Shown in pieces: positions 44,219 through 52,006 of a stretch of DNA of 64,000 nt (position 1 is its first letter; the number at the start of each line of letters is the position of its first letter). Made by a program: the position numbers and the translations under genes. A model generated the notes under the pieces. It saw only the letters and a list, made by a program, of their open reading frames with translations, was not told the DNA's origin and did not search any database. The DNA is from Acidovorax sp. T1 (lineage in GTDB: Bacteria; Pseudomonadota; Gammaproteobacteria; Burkholderiales; Burkholderiaceae_C), in the NCBI RefSeq assembly GCF_002176815.1, contig NZ_CP021648.1:496001-560000 (forward strand), written 5' to 3'.

Positions 44219-45405
44219 GGCGCGGCCTTCGCCACGTTGCTCAGGCGCCGCGGCTTGAGGCGTTCGATCAGGCGCTCCAGCACGCCGACGGTGCGCGACA
44301 CCGGGTTGTCGCCGGGCCAGGCGAGGCTGCCGCGGAAGATCCACAGGCTCAGCAGCGCGAAGAGCAGGAAGGGCGTCCACACCGCCAATGCAGCGGGCAG
44401 GCGGCCGCTCTCGGCCAGGCTCTTGCCGAACTGGAGCGTGTGGTTGAGCAGCAGCAAGGCCAGCGACGCGAAGACCACGCCCGGCGTGCGGCGACCGCGC
44501 TTGGACGCCATGCCCAGCGGCAGCGCCAGCAGCGGCAGCAGCAGGGGCAGCAGCGCACGTGCCAGCCGGCTGTGGAATTCGGCGGCCGAGTCGGGGTCGC
44601 AGGTCTTGCACATGGCCAGCCAGAGTTCGGGCAGCGTGCGTTCGGTGGCCGTCTCGCCGCGATCGCGGTAGGGCGCACGCGTCTTCGAAAAATCTTCCAC
44701 GTAACCGTCGACGAAGCGGGTGGTGGCGATCGCGCCGTCGGGCGTCTGGCGCACCCGCAGGCCATCCTCCAGCTTGAGGCGCATCTTGCGCGTGTCGGGG
44801 TCGCTTTCGAGCTGGCCGCGCACGGCGGTCGTGATCTCTTCGATGCCGTTCTGGCGCCGTTCCATGAACACGCCGGTGAAGCGGCGGCCGTTGTCTTCGA
44901 CCCGGTCGGCGCTGAAGCTGAAGCCGTGGGCGATGTCGATGAAGCGGTTCTCTTCGATCTTCGCGTCCCAGTTGGTCTGCAGCACCGCGTCCATCTTCAC
45001 GTGGTAGTCGTAGCGCGCCAGCGGCTGCAGCCGGCCAAAGAGGTAGAGATTGAACACGCACAGGAAGAGCGCGAGGATGAAGTAGGGCGCCGCGATGCGC
45101 GCGATCGAGCGGCCGGTGGCGAGCATCGCGTCGAGCTCGCTGTCGTCGCCCATGCGCGCGGCGGCCATGAAGATGGCGGCCGTGAACGCCACCGGCAGCG
45201 CGAGGCCCAGGTAGTGCGGCACCAGGTCGGCTGCGAGGAACAGCACGCTGGCGATCGATGCACCCGTGGACGCCGCGATGTCGAACAGACGCAGCAGGCG
45301 CTGGAGCATGGTCGCCAGCAGCATGGTCGCCAGCGCCGTGAAGAGCGGCACGGCGAACAGGCGCACCGCGTAGCGGTCGAGCCGATCGAACGAGAAAAAG
45401 CGCAA
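44215..45405 (-). CDS. LptF-like permease of the LptF/LptG family
   Basis: This 396-residue protein has the same architecture as the next gene: membrane helices, a periplasmic domain (FIDIAHGFSFSADRVEDNGR) and further helices. GDDSELDAMLATGRS is the coupling-helix block. The N-terminus, FSFDRLDRYAVRLFAVP, starts close to the first helix. It is the first gene of the minus-strand operon LptF-LptG-CDP-alcohol transferase-GNAT-NTP transferase. I read it as one half of an export permease acting with an LptB-type ATPase encoded elsewhere. Confidence 0.82.
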   Translation of the reverse strand: MRFFSFDRLDRYAVRLFAVPLFTALATMLLATMLQRLLRLFDIAASTGASIASVLFLAADLVPHYLGLALPVAFTAAIFMAAARMGDDSELDAMLATGRSIARIAAPYFILALFLCVFNLYLFGRLQPLARYDYHVKMDAVLQTNWDAKIEENRFIDIAHGFSFSADRVEDNGRRFTGVFMERRQNGIEEITTAVRGQLESDPDTRKMRLKLEDGLRVRQTPDGAIATTRFVDGYVEDFSKTRAPYRDRGETATERTLPELWLAMCKTCDPDSAAEFHSRLARALLPLLLPLLALPLGMASKRGRRTPGVVFASLALLLLNHTLQFGKSLAESGRLPAALAVWTPFLLFALLSLWIFRGSLAWPGDNPVSRTVGVLERLIERLKPRRLSNVAKAAP

Positions 45406-45424
45406 GGGACGATGCCTCAGTCTC

Positions 45425-45868
45425 TCAGGGGGCGGTGCGCTGCAGGGCCTCGCGCAGGGCGACGCTCAGTTGGGCGGTCATCGCGGCGTCGAGCGCGACG
45501 GCCGCGTCCAGCGCCGGCGGGCCGGGCCAGCCGGCGTCAGGGAAGGCCACGCCGTCGAAGCTGCGCGTGCCGTCGTAGCGCGGGATCACGTGGAAGTGCA
45601 CGTCGGGGTCGACCATCATCAGCATCAGGTAGTTGATGCGTTCGTAGCCCACCACCTCGTGCAGCGCGGCCTCGATGCGGCGGACCATTCCCTGCATTTC
45701 CGCGAAGGCCTTCGCGCTCACATCGGCGAAGGCCTGGACCGGCTCCCGGCACACCAGCACCAGTGCCCCCAGCGTGGGCTGCTTGGGGCGCAGCAGCAGC
45801 GTCCAGCAGTCCGTCTGCGCGAGGCGTGTGGCGGGATCGCCGAATTTCGTTTCAGTGGCATTGGCCAT
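45425..45868 (-). CDS. HIT family protein
   Basis: This histidine-triad nucleotide hydrolase/transferase has 147 residues. The signature is DVHFHVIPRYDG, which gives two of the three triad His residues; the position where an extra His is common (HVHFH) is Asp. The N-terminal TDCWTLLLRPKQPTLGALVL is typical. The ATG at 45868 is chosen by length. It lies 19 bp from the LptF-like gene start on the same strand. HIT proteins remove AMP from diverse adducts, for example failed acyl or aminoacyl adenylates; a clean-up role here is speculation. Confidence 0.82.
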   Translation of the reverse strand: MANATETKFGDPATRLAQTDCWTLLLRPKQPTLGALVLVCREPVQAFADVSAKAFAEMQGMVRRIEAALHEVVGYERINYLMLMMVDPDVHFHVIPRYDGTRSFDGVAFPDAGWPGPPALDAAVALDAAMTAQLSVALREALQRTAP

Positions 45869-45930
45869 CGCAGTCGTCCAGGGTCGTGTGTTGCTTGTGC
45901 TCAGCGGGCGACATTCTCGCCTGAGTCGCT

Positions 45931-46824
45931 TCAGCGAGCGCGCGGCAGGGCCAGCGCGTAGGCGCCGTCGGCGACGAAGGCCTCGGCCTCGGTCGACCAG
46001 CGGCGCACCTCGACCATGACCTGGGGGCCACCGGCGCCGTCCATCAGTCTCAGCCGGTGCCAGAGCGCGCCCTGGTCCTTCGGGTTCGGCACGGCCGACG
46101 ACGAGGGCACGCAGAGGCATGGGATCGGCAGCGACGGGCCAGCGACCACGTCCATGCGGGCGTCGCGGGCGTGGCCATGCAGTACCAGCTCGGCGCCGGC
46201 ACGCTTGAGCACGGCGCGCAGCGCCGGGGCGTCGGCCAGGGCCTTGCGCCAGCCGATGGCGCCTGCGGCCGGCGGGTGATGCAGCATGACGATGCGGGTC
46301 CGTCCCGCCTGGCCTTCAGCGATCAGCAGCTGTTCGAGGCGCGCGAGCTGCGCGTCGCCGAGCCGGCCGCGGGCCAGCAGCGGCGCGGTCGGCAGCGCCG
46401 AGTTCAGCCCGATCAGCGCCACACCGTCGCGGTGGTGCACGACGGGCCAGCCGTCGTCGGCGCGAGTCCAGCCCTGCCAGAGCCCGAGGCCCTGTGCGTG
46501 CGGCACGGGCACCAGGGCGTCGTGGTTGCCCGGGACGATGCTGATGCGCTCTGGCGGCGCGAGCGCCGTGAGCCAGCGCGCCGCCTGCTCGAATTCGCCG
46601 GGCAGCGAGAAGTTGGTGATGTCGCCGGTGACCAGGATGTGATCGACCGCATGGGCGCGCAGGTCCTGCGCGAGCGCGTCGAGGATGTCGGTGCGGTGCA
46701 GCGCGCGCCGCCGCTGCCACGACCAGGCACTGAGCTGGCGCTTCGACAGGCGTTGCCGTGGCGAGAGCACCGGCTCGAAGGGAAGGTGCAGGTCCGACAC
46801 GTGGGCCAAGGTCAATCCGCTCAT
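45931..46824 (-). CDS. calcineurin-like metallophosphoesterase
   Basis: This 297-residue phosphoesterase has the dimetal motifs HVSDLHLPF, VTGDITNF, VPGNHDALVP, MLHHPPA and HGHARD in order. The start at 46824 gives a normal N-terminus directly before the first motif. The dimetal phosphoesterase fold is clear. Possible roles include hydrolysis of a nucleotide-diphosphate-linked intermediate (LpxH-like) or of a lipid phosphate. It is divergent from the CDP-alcohol phosphatidyltransferase gene at 46906. Confidence 0.82.
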   Translation of the reverse strand: MSGLTLAHVSDLHLPFEPVLSPRQRLSKRQLSAWSWQRRRALHRTDILDALAQDLRAHAVDHILVTGDITNFSLPGEFEQAARWLTALAPPERISIVPGNHDALVPVPHAQGLGLWQGWTRADDGWPVVHHRDGVALIGLNSALPTAPLLARGRLGDAQLARLEQLLIAEGQAGRTRIVMLHHPPAAGAIGWRKALADAPALRAVLKRAGAELVLHGHARDARMDVVAGPSLPIPCLCVPSSSAVPNPKDQGALWHRLRLMDGAGGPQVMVEVRRWSTEAEAFVADGAYALALPRAR

Positions 46825-46905
46825 CGATAATCGCCCGCTGCTTTCTGTCTGGACACTCGCTTCGATCATGCCAAAACTTCTTACCCCGCGTGCCGGGCTG
46901 CCCAA

Positions 46906-48039
46906 ATGAGCGCCGACAAGGTGCCCACCCAGCGCGTTGCCGGGATCGTCGTCGGCCAATCGCCCTTGCGTGTCTGGGGCCTCACGTCGGAGGCCCGCTT
47001 GCAGCGCCAGTTCGCGCGGGCCGGCATGGCGGCGACGCCGGCCGATGCCGACCGTGTCGTGCTGCTGCGGGCCGATTGGGTCTTCGACGAAGCGCTGGTG
47101 CGCGGCCTCGCCGGTGCGACGGACGACGTCGCGTTGCGGGCGGGCGAGGGCGACGGCGAGGTGGTCGCGCTGTCGGTCGCGGCTGCGCAGGCCGCCGAAG
47201 CCGCGACGCGGCTGGCCGAGCGGCAAGCGCTGGCCGGCGCACGCACCGTCTCGCCGGCGCAGATCGCCGACGGCTACAACGACAAACTGCGCAAGCGCGA
47301 ACCGCCGTACCTGCTCCCGCTGACCGCGGAAAGCATGGACGCCATCGAGTGGCGCACCTTCCGCGGCGCCTACAAGGGCGTGACCGACCTGGTCACGCTC
47401 TACGCCTGGCCGCGGCCGGCGCGCTACGTCACGCGGCTGTGCGCCGAAGCCGGCATCACGCCGAACCAGGTGACCTCGCTCAGCCTGGTGCTGGTGCTGG
47501 CCGCGATGTGGCTGTTCTGGACCGGGCACTACGGCTGGGGACTGGCGGCCGCCTGGGGCATGACCTTCCTCGACACGGTGGACGGCAAGCTGGCGCGCGT
47601 CACGCTGAACTCGTCGCGCTTCGGCGACTTCTTCGACCATTCCATCGACCTGGTCCATCCGCCGTTCTGGTGGTGGGCCTGGATCGTCGGGCTGGCGGCC
47701 GTCGGCCTGCCGCTGACGCATGCCGCGCTGGCGCTCACGGCCATCGTCGCGGGCTACGTGCTGCAGCGGCTCGAAGAAGGCCTGTTCATCGCGTGCTTCG
47801 GCATCGAGATGCACGTGTGGGAGCGCTTCGACAGCCGCTTCCGGCTCATCACCGCGCGCCGCAACCCGAACCTGCTGCTGCTGACCGCGTCCCTTCCCTT
47901 CGGCCGTCCCGACCTCGGCATCCTCGCCGTGGCGATCTGGACCGTCGCCTGCCTGGCCGTGCATGCCGTGCGGCTGCTGCAGGCCGCCGTGGCGCGCCGC
48001 CGCGGCCCGCTGCGCTCCTGGCTTTCGGCCTCGACGTGA
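46906..48039 (+). CDS. CDP-alcohol phosphatidyltransferase with N-terminal domain (2)
   Basis: This 377-residue protein is built like the one at 41946-43154. The membrane half carries DGKLARVTL...GDFFDHSID. An N-terminal region of about 130 residues begins GIVVGQSPLRVWGLTS and contains DRVVLLRADWVFD, reminiscent of a reduced nucleotidyltransferase domain. The segment TFRGAYKGVTDLVTLYAWP parallels WDNYKGSTDLLTRWVYP in the other enzyme. The two are paralogues, presumably with different alcohol or acceptor preferences. It overlaps the next gene start by four bases. Confidence 0.8.
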   Translation: MSADKVPTQRVAGIVVGQSPLRVWGLTSEARLQRQFARAGMAATPADADRVVLLRADWVFDEALVRGLAGATDDVALRAGEGDGEVVALSVAAAQAAEAATRLAERQALAGARTVSPAQIADGYNDKLRKREPPYLLPLTAESMDAIEWRTFRGAYKGVTDLVTLYAWPRPARYVTRLCAEAGITPNQVTSLSLVLVLAAMWLFWTGHYGWGLAAAWGMTFLDTVDGKLARVTLNSSRFGDFFDHSIDLVHPPFWWWAWIVGLAAVGLPLTHAALALTAIVAGYVLQRLEEGLFIACFGIEMHVWERFDSRFRLITARRNPNLLLLTASLPFGRPDLGILAVAIWTVACLAVHAVRLLQAAVARRRGPLRSWLSAST

Positions 48040-48968
48040 GCGAGGACCTGCGCGCGCTGATCGACGACGAGCTGCGGCGCGCCGTGTCGCCCGCCGTCGT
48101 CACGCTGGCCGAGCGGCTGGCCGCGCGCGCGCAAGGCGGGGCGGCCGCCGTGCTGTTCTACGGCTCGGCCCTGCGCGACAGCGCGCTCGACGGCGTGCTC
48201 GACTTCTACGTGCTGGTCGACCGCGTCGGCGACTGGCCGGGCTCGTGGCTCGCGGCCTGTGCCAACCGCGTGCTGCCGCCGAACGTCGGCTACCTGGAGG
48301 AGTCGGTCGATGGCCGCAGCCTGCGCGCCAAGTACGCGGTGATGACGGTCGCGCAGTTCCGGCGGGCGATGTCGGTGCAGCGCATCGACACCACCCTGTG
48401 GGCCCGCTTCTCGCAGCCCTGCGCCTGCATTCATGCGCGCAGCGAGGCCGACCGGCTCACGATGCGCGATGCGGTGTGCGACGCGGTGGTGGCCGCCGCG
48501 CATTGGGCGGCGATGCTCGGGCCGCTGCGCGCCGAGCCGGTCGCCTTCTGGCGCGCCCTCTATGCGCGCACCTACGCGGCGGAGTTGCGGGTCGAGCGCA
48601 GCACGCGCGGCGCAGACCTGCTCGCGCACGACGGGCCGCGCTATGCGCGCCTGCTGCCGCTGGCCTGGGAAGAGGGCGGGCTGGCCTTCACCACGGCGCC
48701 GGGCGAAGTGGCACCCGTGCTCGCGCCGGACGAGCGCACCACCGCCGAGCACCGCTGGCGCAGGCGTCGCCGGCTGGGGCCGGTGCTGAACCTGCTGCGG
48801 CTGCTGAAGGCGGCGCTGACCTTCGACAACGCCACCGACTATGTCGCGTGGAAGGTCGAGCGCCACAGCGGCTACAGGATCGAGCCCACCCCCTTCCAGC
48901 GGCGGCATCCGCTGCTGGCGGCGCCGGGCATCTACTGGCGCTTGCGCCGCCGCGGCGTGCTGCGCTGA
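48036..48968 (+). CDS. nucleotidyltransferase-fold protein of the lipid cluster
   Basis: This 310-residue protein starts with a GTG at 48036 overlapping the preceding stop (GTGA). LFYGSALRDSALDGVLDFYV is a GSxxR...D-type nucleotidyltransferase pattern. The remainder is helical with many Trp and Arg residues (VERHSGYRIEPTPFQRRHP). It has no membrane segments. Coupling to a CDP-alcohol phosphatidyltransferase suggests it makes or transfers an activated phosphate group for that enzyme. The exact reaction cannot be read. Confidence 0.6.
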   Translation: MSEDLRALIDDELRRAVSPAVVTLAERLAARAQGGAAAVLFYGSALRDSALDGVLDFYVLVDRVGDWPGSWLAACANRVLPPNVGYLEESVDGRSLRAKYAVMTVAQFRRAMSVQRIDTTLWARFSQPCACIHARSEADRLTMRDAVCDAVVAAAHWAAMLGPLRAEPVAFWRALYARTYAAELRVERSTRGADLLAHDGPRYARLLPLAWEEGGLAFTTAPGEVAPVLAPDERTTAEHRWRRRRRLGPVLNLLRLLKAALTFDNATDYVAWKVERHSGYRIEPTPFQRRHPLLAAPGIYWRLRRRGVLR

Positions 48969-49007
48969 TGCGCCGAGAATGGGGGGATCTTTCCCGCCTT
49001 CTCGCCC

Positions 49008-49775
49008 ATGCCCTTCTTTCCCCTGAGTTTTTCCCGGCATCGCCTCTGGCTGTGCACGGCGGCCCTGCTCGCATCCACTGCGTTCGCCGCCGAACCGAGT
49101 GCGCCGCCGCCGCGCGACGCCGAGGCCAAGGTCTACCCGACCCGCATCGCGCGCTCCTTCACCGTGCTCTACCAGATGCAGCGCGGCGGCATCCGGGGCA
49201 GCGGCGAGTTCGTCTGGAAACGAACGGCCGATGCCTACGAGGCGCACCTCAAGGGCACGGTCGCCGGCCTGGCGCTCATCAACTGGGGCAGCCAGGGCGG
49301 CTTCGACGCCGCGGGCGTGGCCCCCGGCAGCTACGTGGAGAAACGCCTGGGCAAGTCCGCGCGGGAGGCGACTTTCGTGCGCAGCGAATCGAAAATCGAT
49401 TTCTCGGGCTCCGCCCCGGACATCCCGCTGGTGCCGGGCGCCCAGGACCGCGTGAGCTGGCTGGTACAACTGCAGGCCATCCTGACGGCGGACCCGGCCA
49501 AGGCGAAGGCCGGCGGGCGGGTCGTGATGCCCGTGGTGGGCGTGCGCGGCCGAGCCGAAACCTGGATCTTCGAAGCCTCGGGTGCCGAGACGGTCAAGAC
49601 CCCCGCAGGCAACCTGCGGACCCAGAAGCTGACACGCGTGCTGCGCCAGCCCGACGACACCCGGGCGGAGGTCTGGGTCGAGCCGGCGCGGCAGTTCCTG
49701 CCGGTGCGCATCCGCCTCACGCTGCCGCCCTTCGACGCGCCGCTGGACATGACGCTGGCCGACGTGAGCGGATAG
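49008..49775 (+). CDS. DUF3108 domain protein, secreted
   Basis: This 255-residue protein has a signal peptide (LWLCTAALLASTAFAA). The mature part contains the DUF3108 pattern: TVLYQMQRGGIRGSGEFVW, GGFDAAGVAPGSYVEKR, and KTPAGNLRTQKLTRVLR near the end. This family is found in Burkholderiales as a periplasmic or outer-membrane-associated beta-rich protein without established role. It sits between lipid genes on the same strand, so a role in envelope lipid trafficking is possible. Confidence 0.8.
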   Translation: MPFFPLSFSRHRLWLCTAALLASTAFAAEPSAPPPRDAEAKVYPTRIARSFTVLYQMQRGGIRGSGEFVWKRTADAYEAHLKGTVAGLALINWGSQGGFDAAGVAPGSYVEKRLGKSAREATFVRSESKIDFSGSAPDIPLVPGAQDRVSWLVQLQAILTADPAKAKAGGRVVMPVVGVRGRAETWIFEASGAETVKTPAGNLRTQKLTRVLRQPDDTRAEVWVEPARQFLPVRIRLTLPPFDAPLDMTLADVSG

Positions 49776-49871
49776 CCGTTTTCCTGCAGAACGCTGCGGA
49801 ACTGGAGCCCCCGCCGGGGGCTTCCCGCAACCGGTATGCTTTAGCCCCCTCCCGATTCCTTCCGCAGAGCC

Positions 49872-50987
49872 GTGACTGCCACCTCCACCCCCCTTGAACG
49901 GGCTCCCGCCGCCTCAGCGGCTGCACGAAATTTCGCATGGCGGGGGCAGGCGCGCGCGCTGATCGACGACCTGTTCGAACGCTCACCGGCCATCTACTGG
50001 ACCGACTTCCTGCTCAGCACGGGCATCGGCTGGGCGTTGACGGCCGTCTATTTCTTGGCGACGCCCTGGAGCGCCGTGCAGATCGCCGCGTTCGTGGTCG
50101 CCAGCCTGCTGTTCTTCCGCTCGGGCACCTTCATCCACGAGATCATCCACATGCCGAACCAGCAGATGGTGTGGTTCAAGCGGGCGTGGAACCTGTTGCT
50201 GGGCATCCCTTTCCTGATGCCGTGGATCATGTACAGCAACCACATCGAGCACCACAACCACCGCCGCTTCGGCACCCCGTCGGACGGCGAATACCTGCCG
50301 CTCGGTTCGTCGCCAGTGAAGGAAACCCTCAAGTACCTGGCGCAGGCGCCGCTGCTGCCGCTCTTCATGGTGGTGCGCTTCGGCGTGCTGGGGCCGCTGT
50401 CGTGGCTGCACGGCGGGCTGCGCCACTGGGTGCTGACGCGCGCGTCGGCGGCGGTGTCCAACCCGTACTACAGCGAGCGCTTCCCCAAGCGCTTCGAGAA
50501 GCACCTGAAGATCGTCGAGGCGCTGTGCTTCGCGTACATCGTGGCGCTCGCCGTGCTGGTCTGGCGCGACGTCATCAGCTTCAAGCACGTGGCCATGGGC
50601 TACCTGCTGCTGGCCTTCACGCTGGGGCTGAACTGGGTGCGCAACCTGGCGGCGCACCGGTACGTCAACGACGGCACGCCGATGGACCTGGCGGGCCAGG
50701 TCGAGGAATCCATCAACATCACCGGCCAGACCTGGCTGACCATCGCCTTCTTCCCGGTGGGCCTGCGCTACCACGCGCTGCACCATCTCTTCCCGGCGCT
50801 GCCGTACCACAACATGGACGAAGCGCATCGCCGCCTGATGCAGAACCTGCCGGCGGATGCGTCGTACCGCATCACCAACCGCGACAGCTTCTTCGCCGCC
50901 GTGCGCGAGCTCTGGCAGTCGGCCCGGCAGACGCCGCACGAGCAATCGGCGATGCGTGCGTGGCTGCCGCGGTCCGGCCGATCTTGA
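49872..50987 (+). CDS. membrane fatty acid desaturase / hydroxylase family
   Basis: This 371-residue di-iron membrane enzyme has His boxes FIHEIIHMPN (HxxxH), NHIEHHNHRRF (HxxHH) and YHALHHLFP (HxxHH) in the expected order, and membrane helices around them. The start is a GTG at 49872. The family includes desaturases, hydroxylases and ketolases acting on lipids. In this context it could modify the acyl chain or long-chain base. The next gene starts at or shortly after its stop. Confidence 0.88.
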   Translation: MTATSTPLERAPAASAAARNFAWRGQARALIDDLFERSPAIYWTDFLLSTGIGWALTAVYFLATPWSAVQIAAFVVASLLFFRSGTFIHEIIHMPNQQMVWFKRAWNLLLGIPFLMPWIMYSNHIEHHNHRRFGTPSDGEYLPLGSSPVKETLKYLAQAPLLPLFMVVRFGVLGPLSWLHGGLRHWVLTRASAAVSNPYYSERFPKRFEKHLKIVEALCFAYIVALAVLVWRDVISFKHVAMGYLLLAFTLGLNWVRNLAAHRYVNDGTPMDLAGQVEESINITGQTWLTIAFFPVGLRYHALHHLFPALPYHNMDEAHRRLMQNLPADASYRITNRDSFFAAVRELWQSARQTPHEQSAMRAWLPRSGRS

Positions 50988-52006
50988 TCGCCAGCGTACC
51001 CGGAGGGACGCCTCTCTCCGAAGTGATCGAGTCGCTGGCGAACGCCGCGCTGCCGCCGTGCCTCATCGTCAACCCGCTGAGCTTTCGCGCCTCGCGCGGC
51101 CTGGCCGAGCAGGCGCAGGCCGTGGCGAAGGCGCAGGGCGCGGAGGTGGTCGTGGTCGACGGGCCCGCATCGCTCACCGCCGCGGTCGAGGCCATCCTGG
51201 CCCGTCGCCAGCGCCACGTGATGGTGCTGGCCGGCGACGGGACCGTGCGCGCGGTCATCGACCAGCTGGCCAGCCTGCCCACGGGGGCCTGGATGCCGGA
51301 CCTGCTCGTGCTGCCCGGCGGCCGCACCAACCTGACGGCCGCCGACCTGACACCGGGTATCGACGCGATGCGCCTGCTCGAGCGCGGCCTGGCGGCCGTC
51401 GCGGACAAGCGCTGGGATGCTGCCGTCGTCGAGCGCGCCACGCTGTGCATCGAGCAGGGGCCGGCACCGGCACGCCGCGGCCTGTGGGTGGGCGCGGCGC
51501 TGATCGACGGCGTGATCCGCCGCACGCACGCCCACCGCATCGGTGGTGACGGCGCGCTGCGCACCGGCCACCTGAGCACGCTGTCGTCGCTGCTGCGCCT
51601 GGTGGTTCTCGCGTTGCGCGGTCGGTCGGGGCTGTCGTGTCCGACATTGCGCATCGATGCCGGTCCGCTGGGCCGCTTCGAGGGCAAGGTGAACCTGCTG
51701 CTGGCGACGACGCTGCAGCACCGCCAGGGTTTGTTCGACCCCTACGCCACGCGCGCCGATGGCGGCATGCGCCTGACGGCCGTGTCGCGCCATGCCAGCC
51801 GCTTCTACCGCTCGCTGCCGCGCCTGCTCACGGGGCGTTTCTCGCGCGCGATGGACACCGCCCACGGCTTCCTCAGCGGCGGCTGTGCGCAGGTCGAGAT
51901 CACGGGCCTCGGCGGCTATTCGCTCGACGGCGAGGCCTACGACACCGACCCGGCGCGCCCGGTCGTGATCCGTCGCGGCCCCTCTCTTCGGTTCTTTGCC
52001 GCATGA
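50984..52006 (+). CDS. diacylglycerol-kinase-family lipid kinase; candidate ceramide kinase
   Basis: This 327-340-residue protein has the kinase catalytic-domain loop VLAGDGTVRAV and LIVNPLSFRASRGLAEQA at the N-terminus, with the lipid-kinase C-terminal beta-sandwich (YSLDGEAYDTDPARPVVIRR). The start is uncertain: TTG 50984 overlaps the desaturase stop, and GTG 51023 lies downstream of CGGAGGG. Bacterial sphingolipid loci encode a lipid kinase of this family that phosphorylates ceramide. I infer the same here, but sphingosine, diacylglycerol or other lipids remain possible. Confidence 0.72.
   Translation: MIASVPGGTPLSEVIESLANAALPPCLIVNPLSFRASRGLAEQAQAVAKAQGAEVVVVDGPASLTAAVEAILARRQRHVMVLAGDGTVRAVIDQLASLPTGAWMPDLLVLPGGRTNLTAADLTPGIDAMRLLERGLAAVADKRWDAAVVERATLCIEQGPAPARRGLWVGAALIDGVIRRTHAHRIGGDGALRTGHLSTLSSLLRLVVLALRGRSGLSCPTLRIDAGPLGRFEGKVNLLLATTLQHRQGLFDPYATRADGGMRLTAVSRHASRFYRSLPRLLTGRFSRAMDTAHGFLSGGCAQVEITGLGGYSLDGEAYDTDPARPVVIRRGPSLRFFAA

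Noticed and set aside
46016..46830. Plus-strand ORFs over the metallophosphoesterase
   Set aside because: They are shadows of the minus-strand gene that carries all five metallophosphoesterase motifs.
45931..47964. N-terminal extension of the metallophosphoesterase to about 677 residues
   Set aside because: The extension overlaps the divergent CDP-alcohol phosphatidyltransferase gene in antisense and has shadow composition; the family N-terminus fits ATG 46824.
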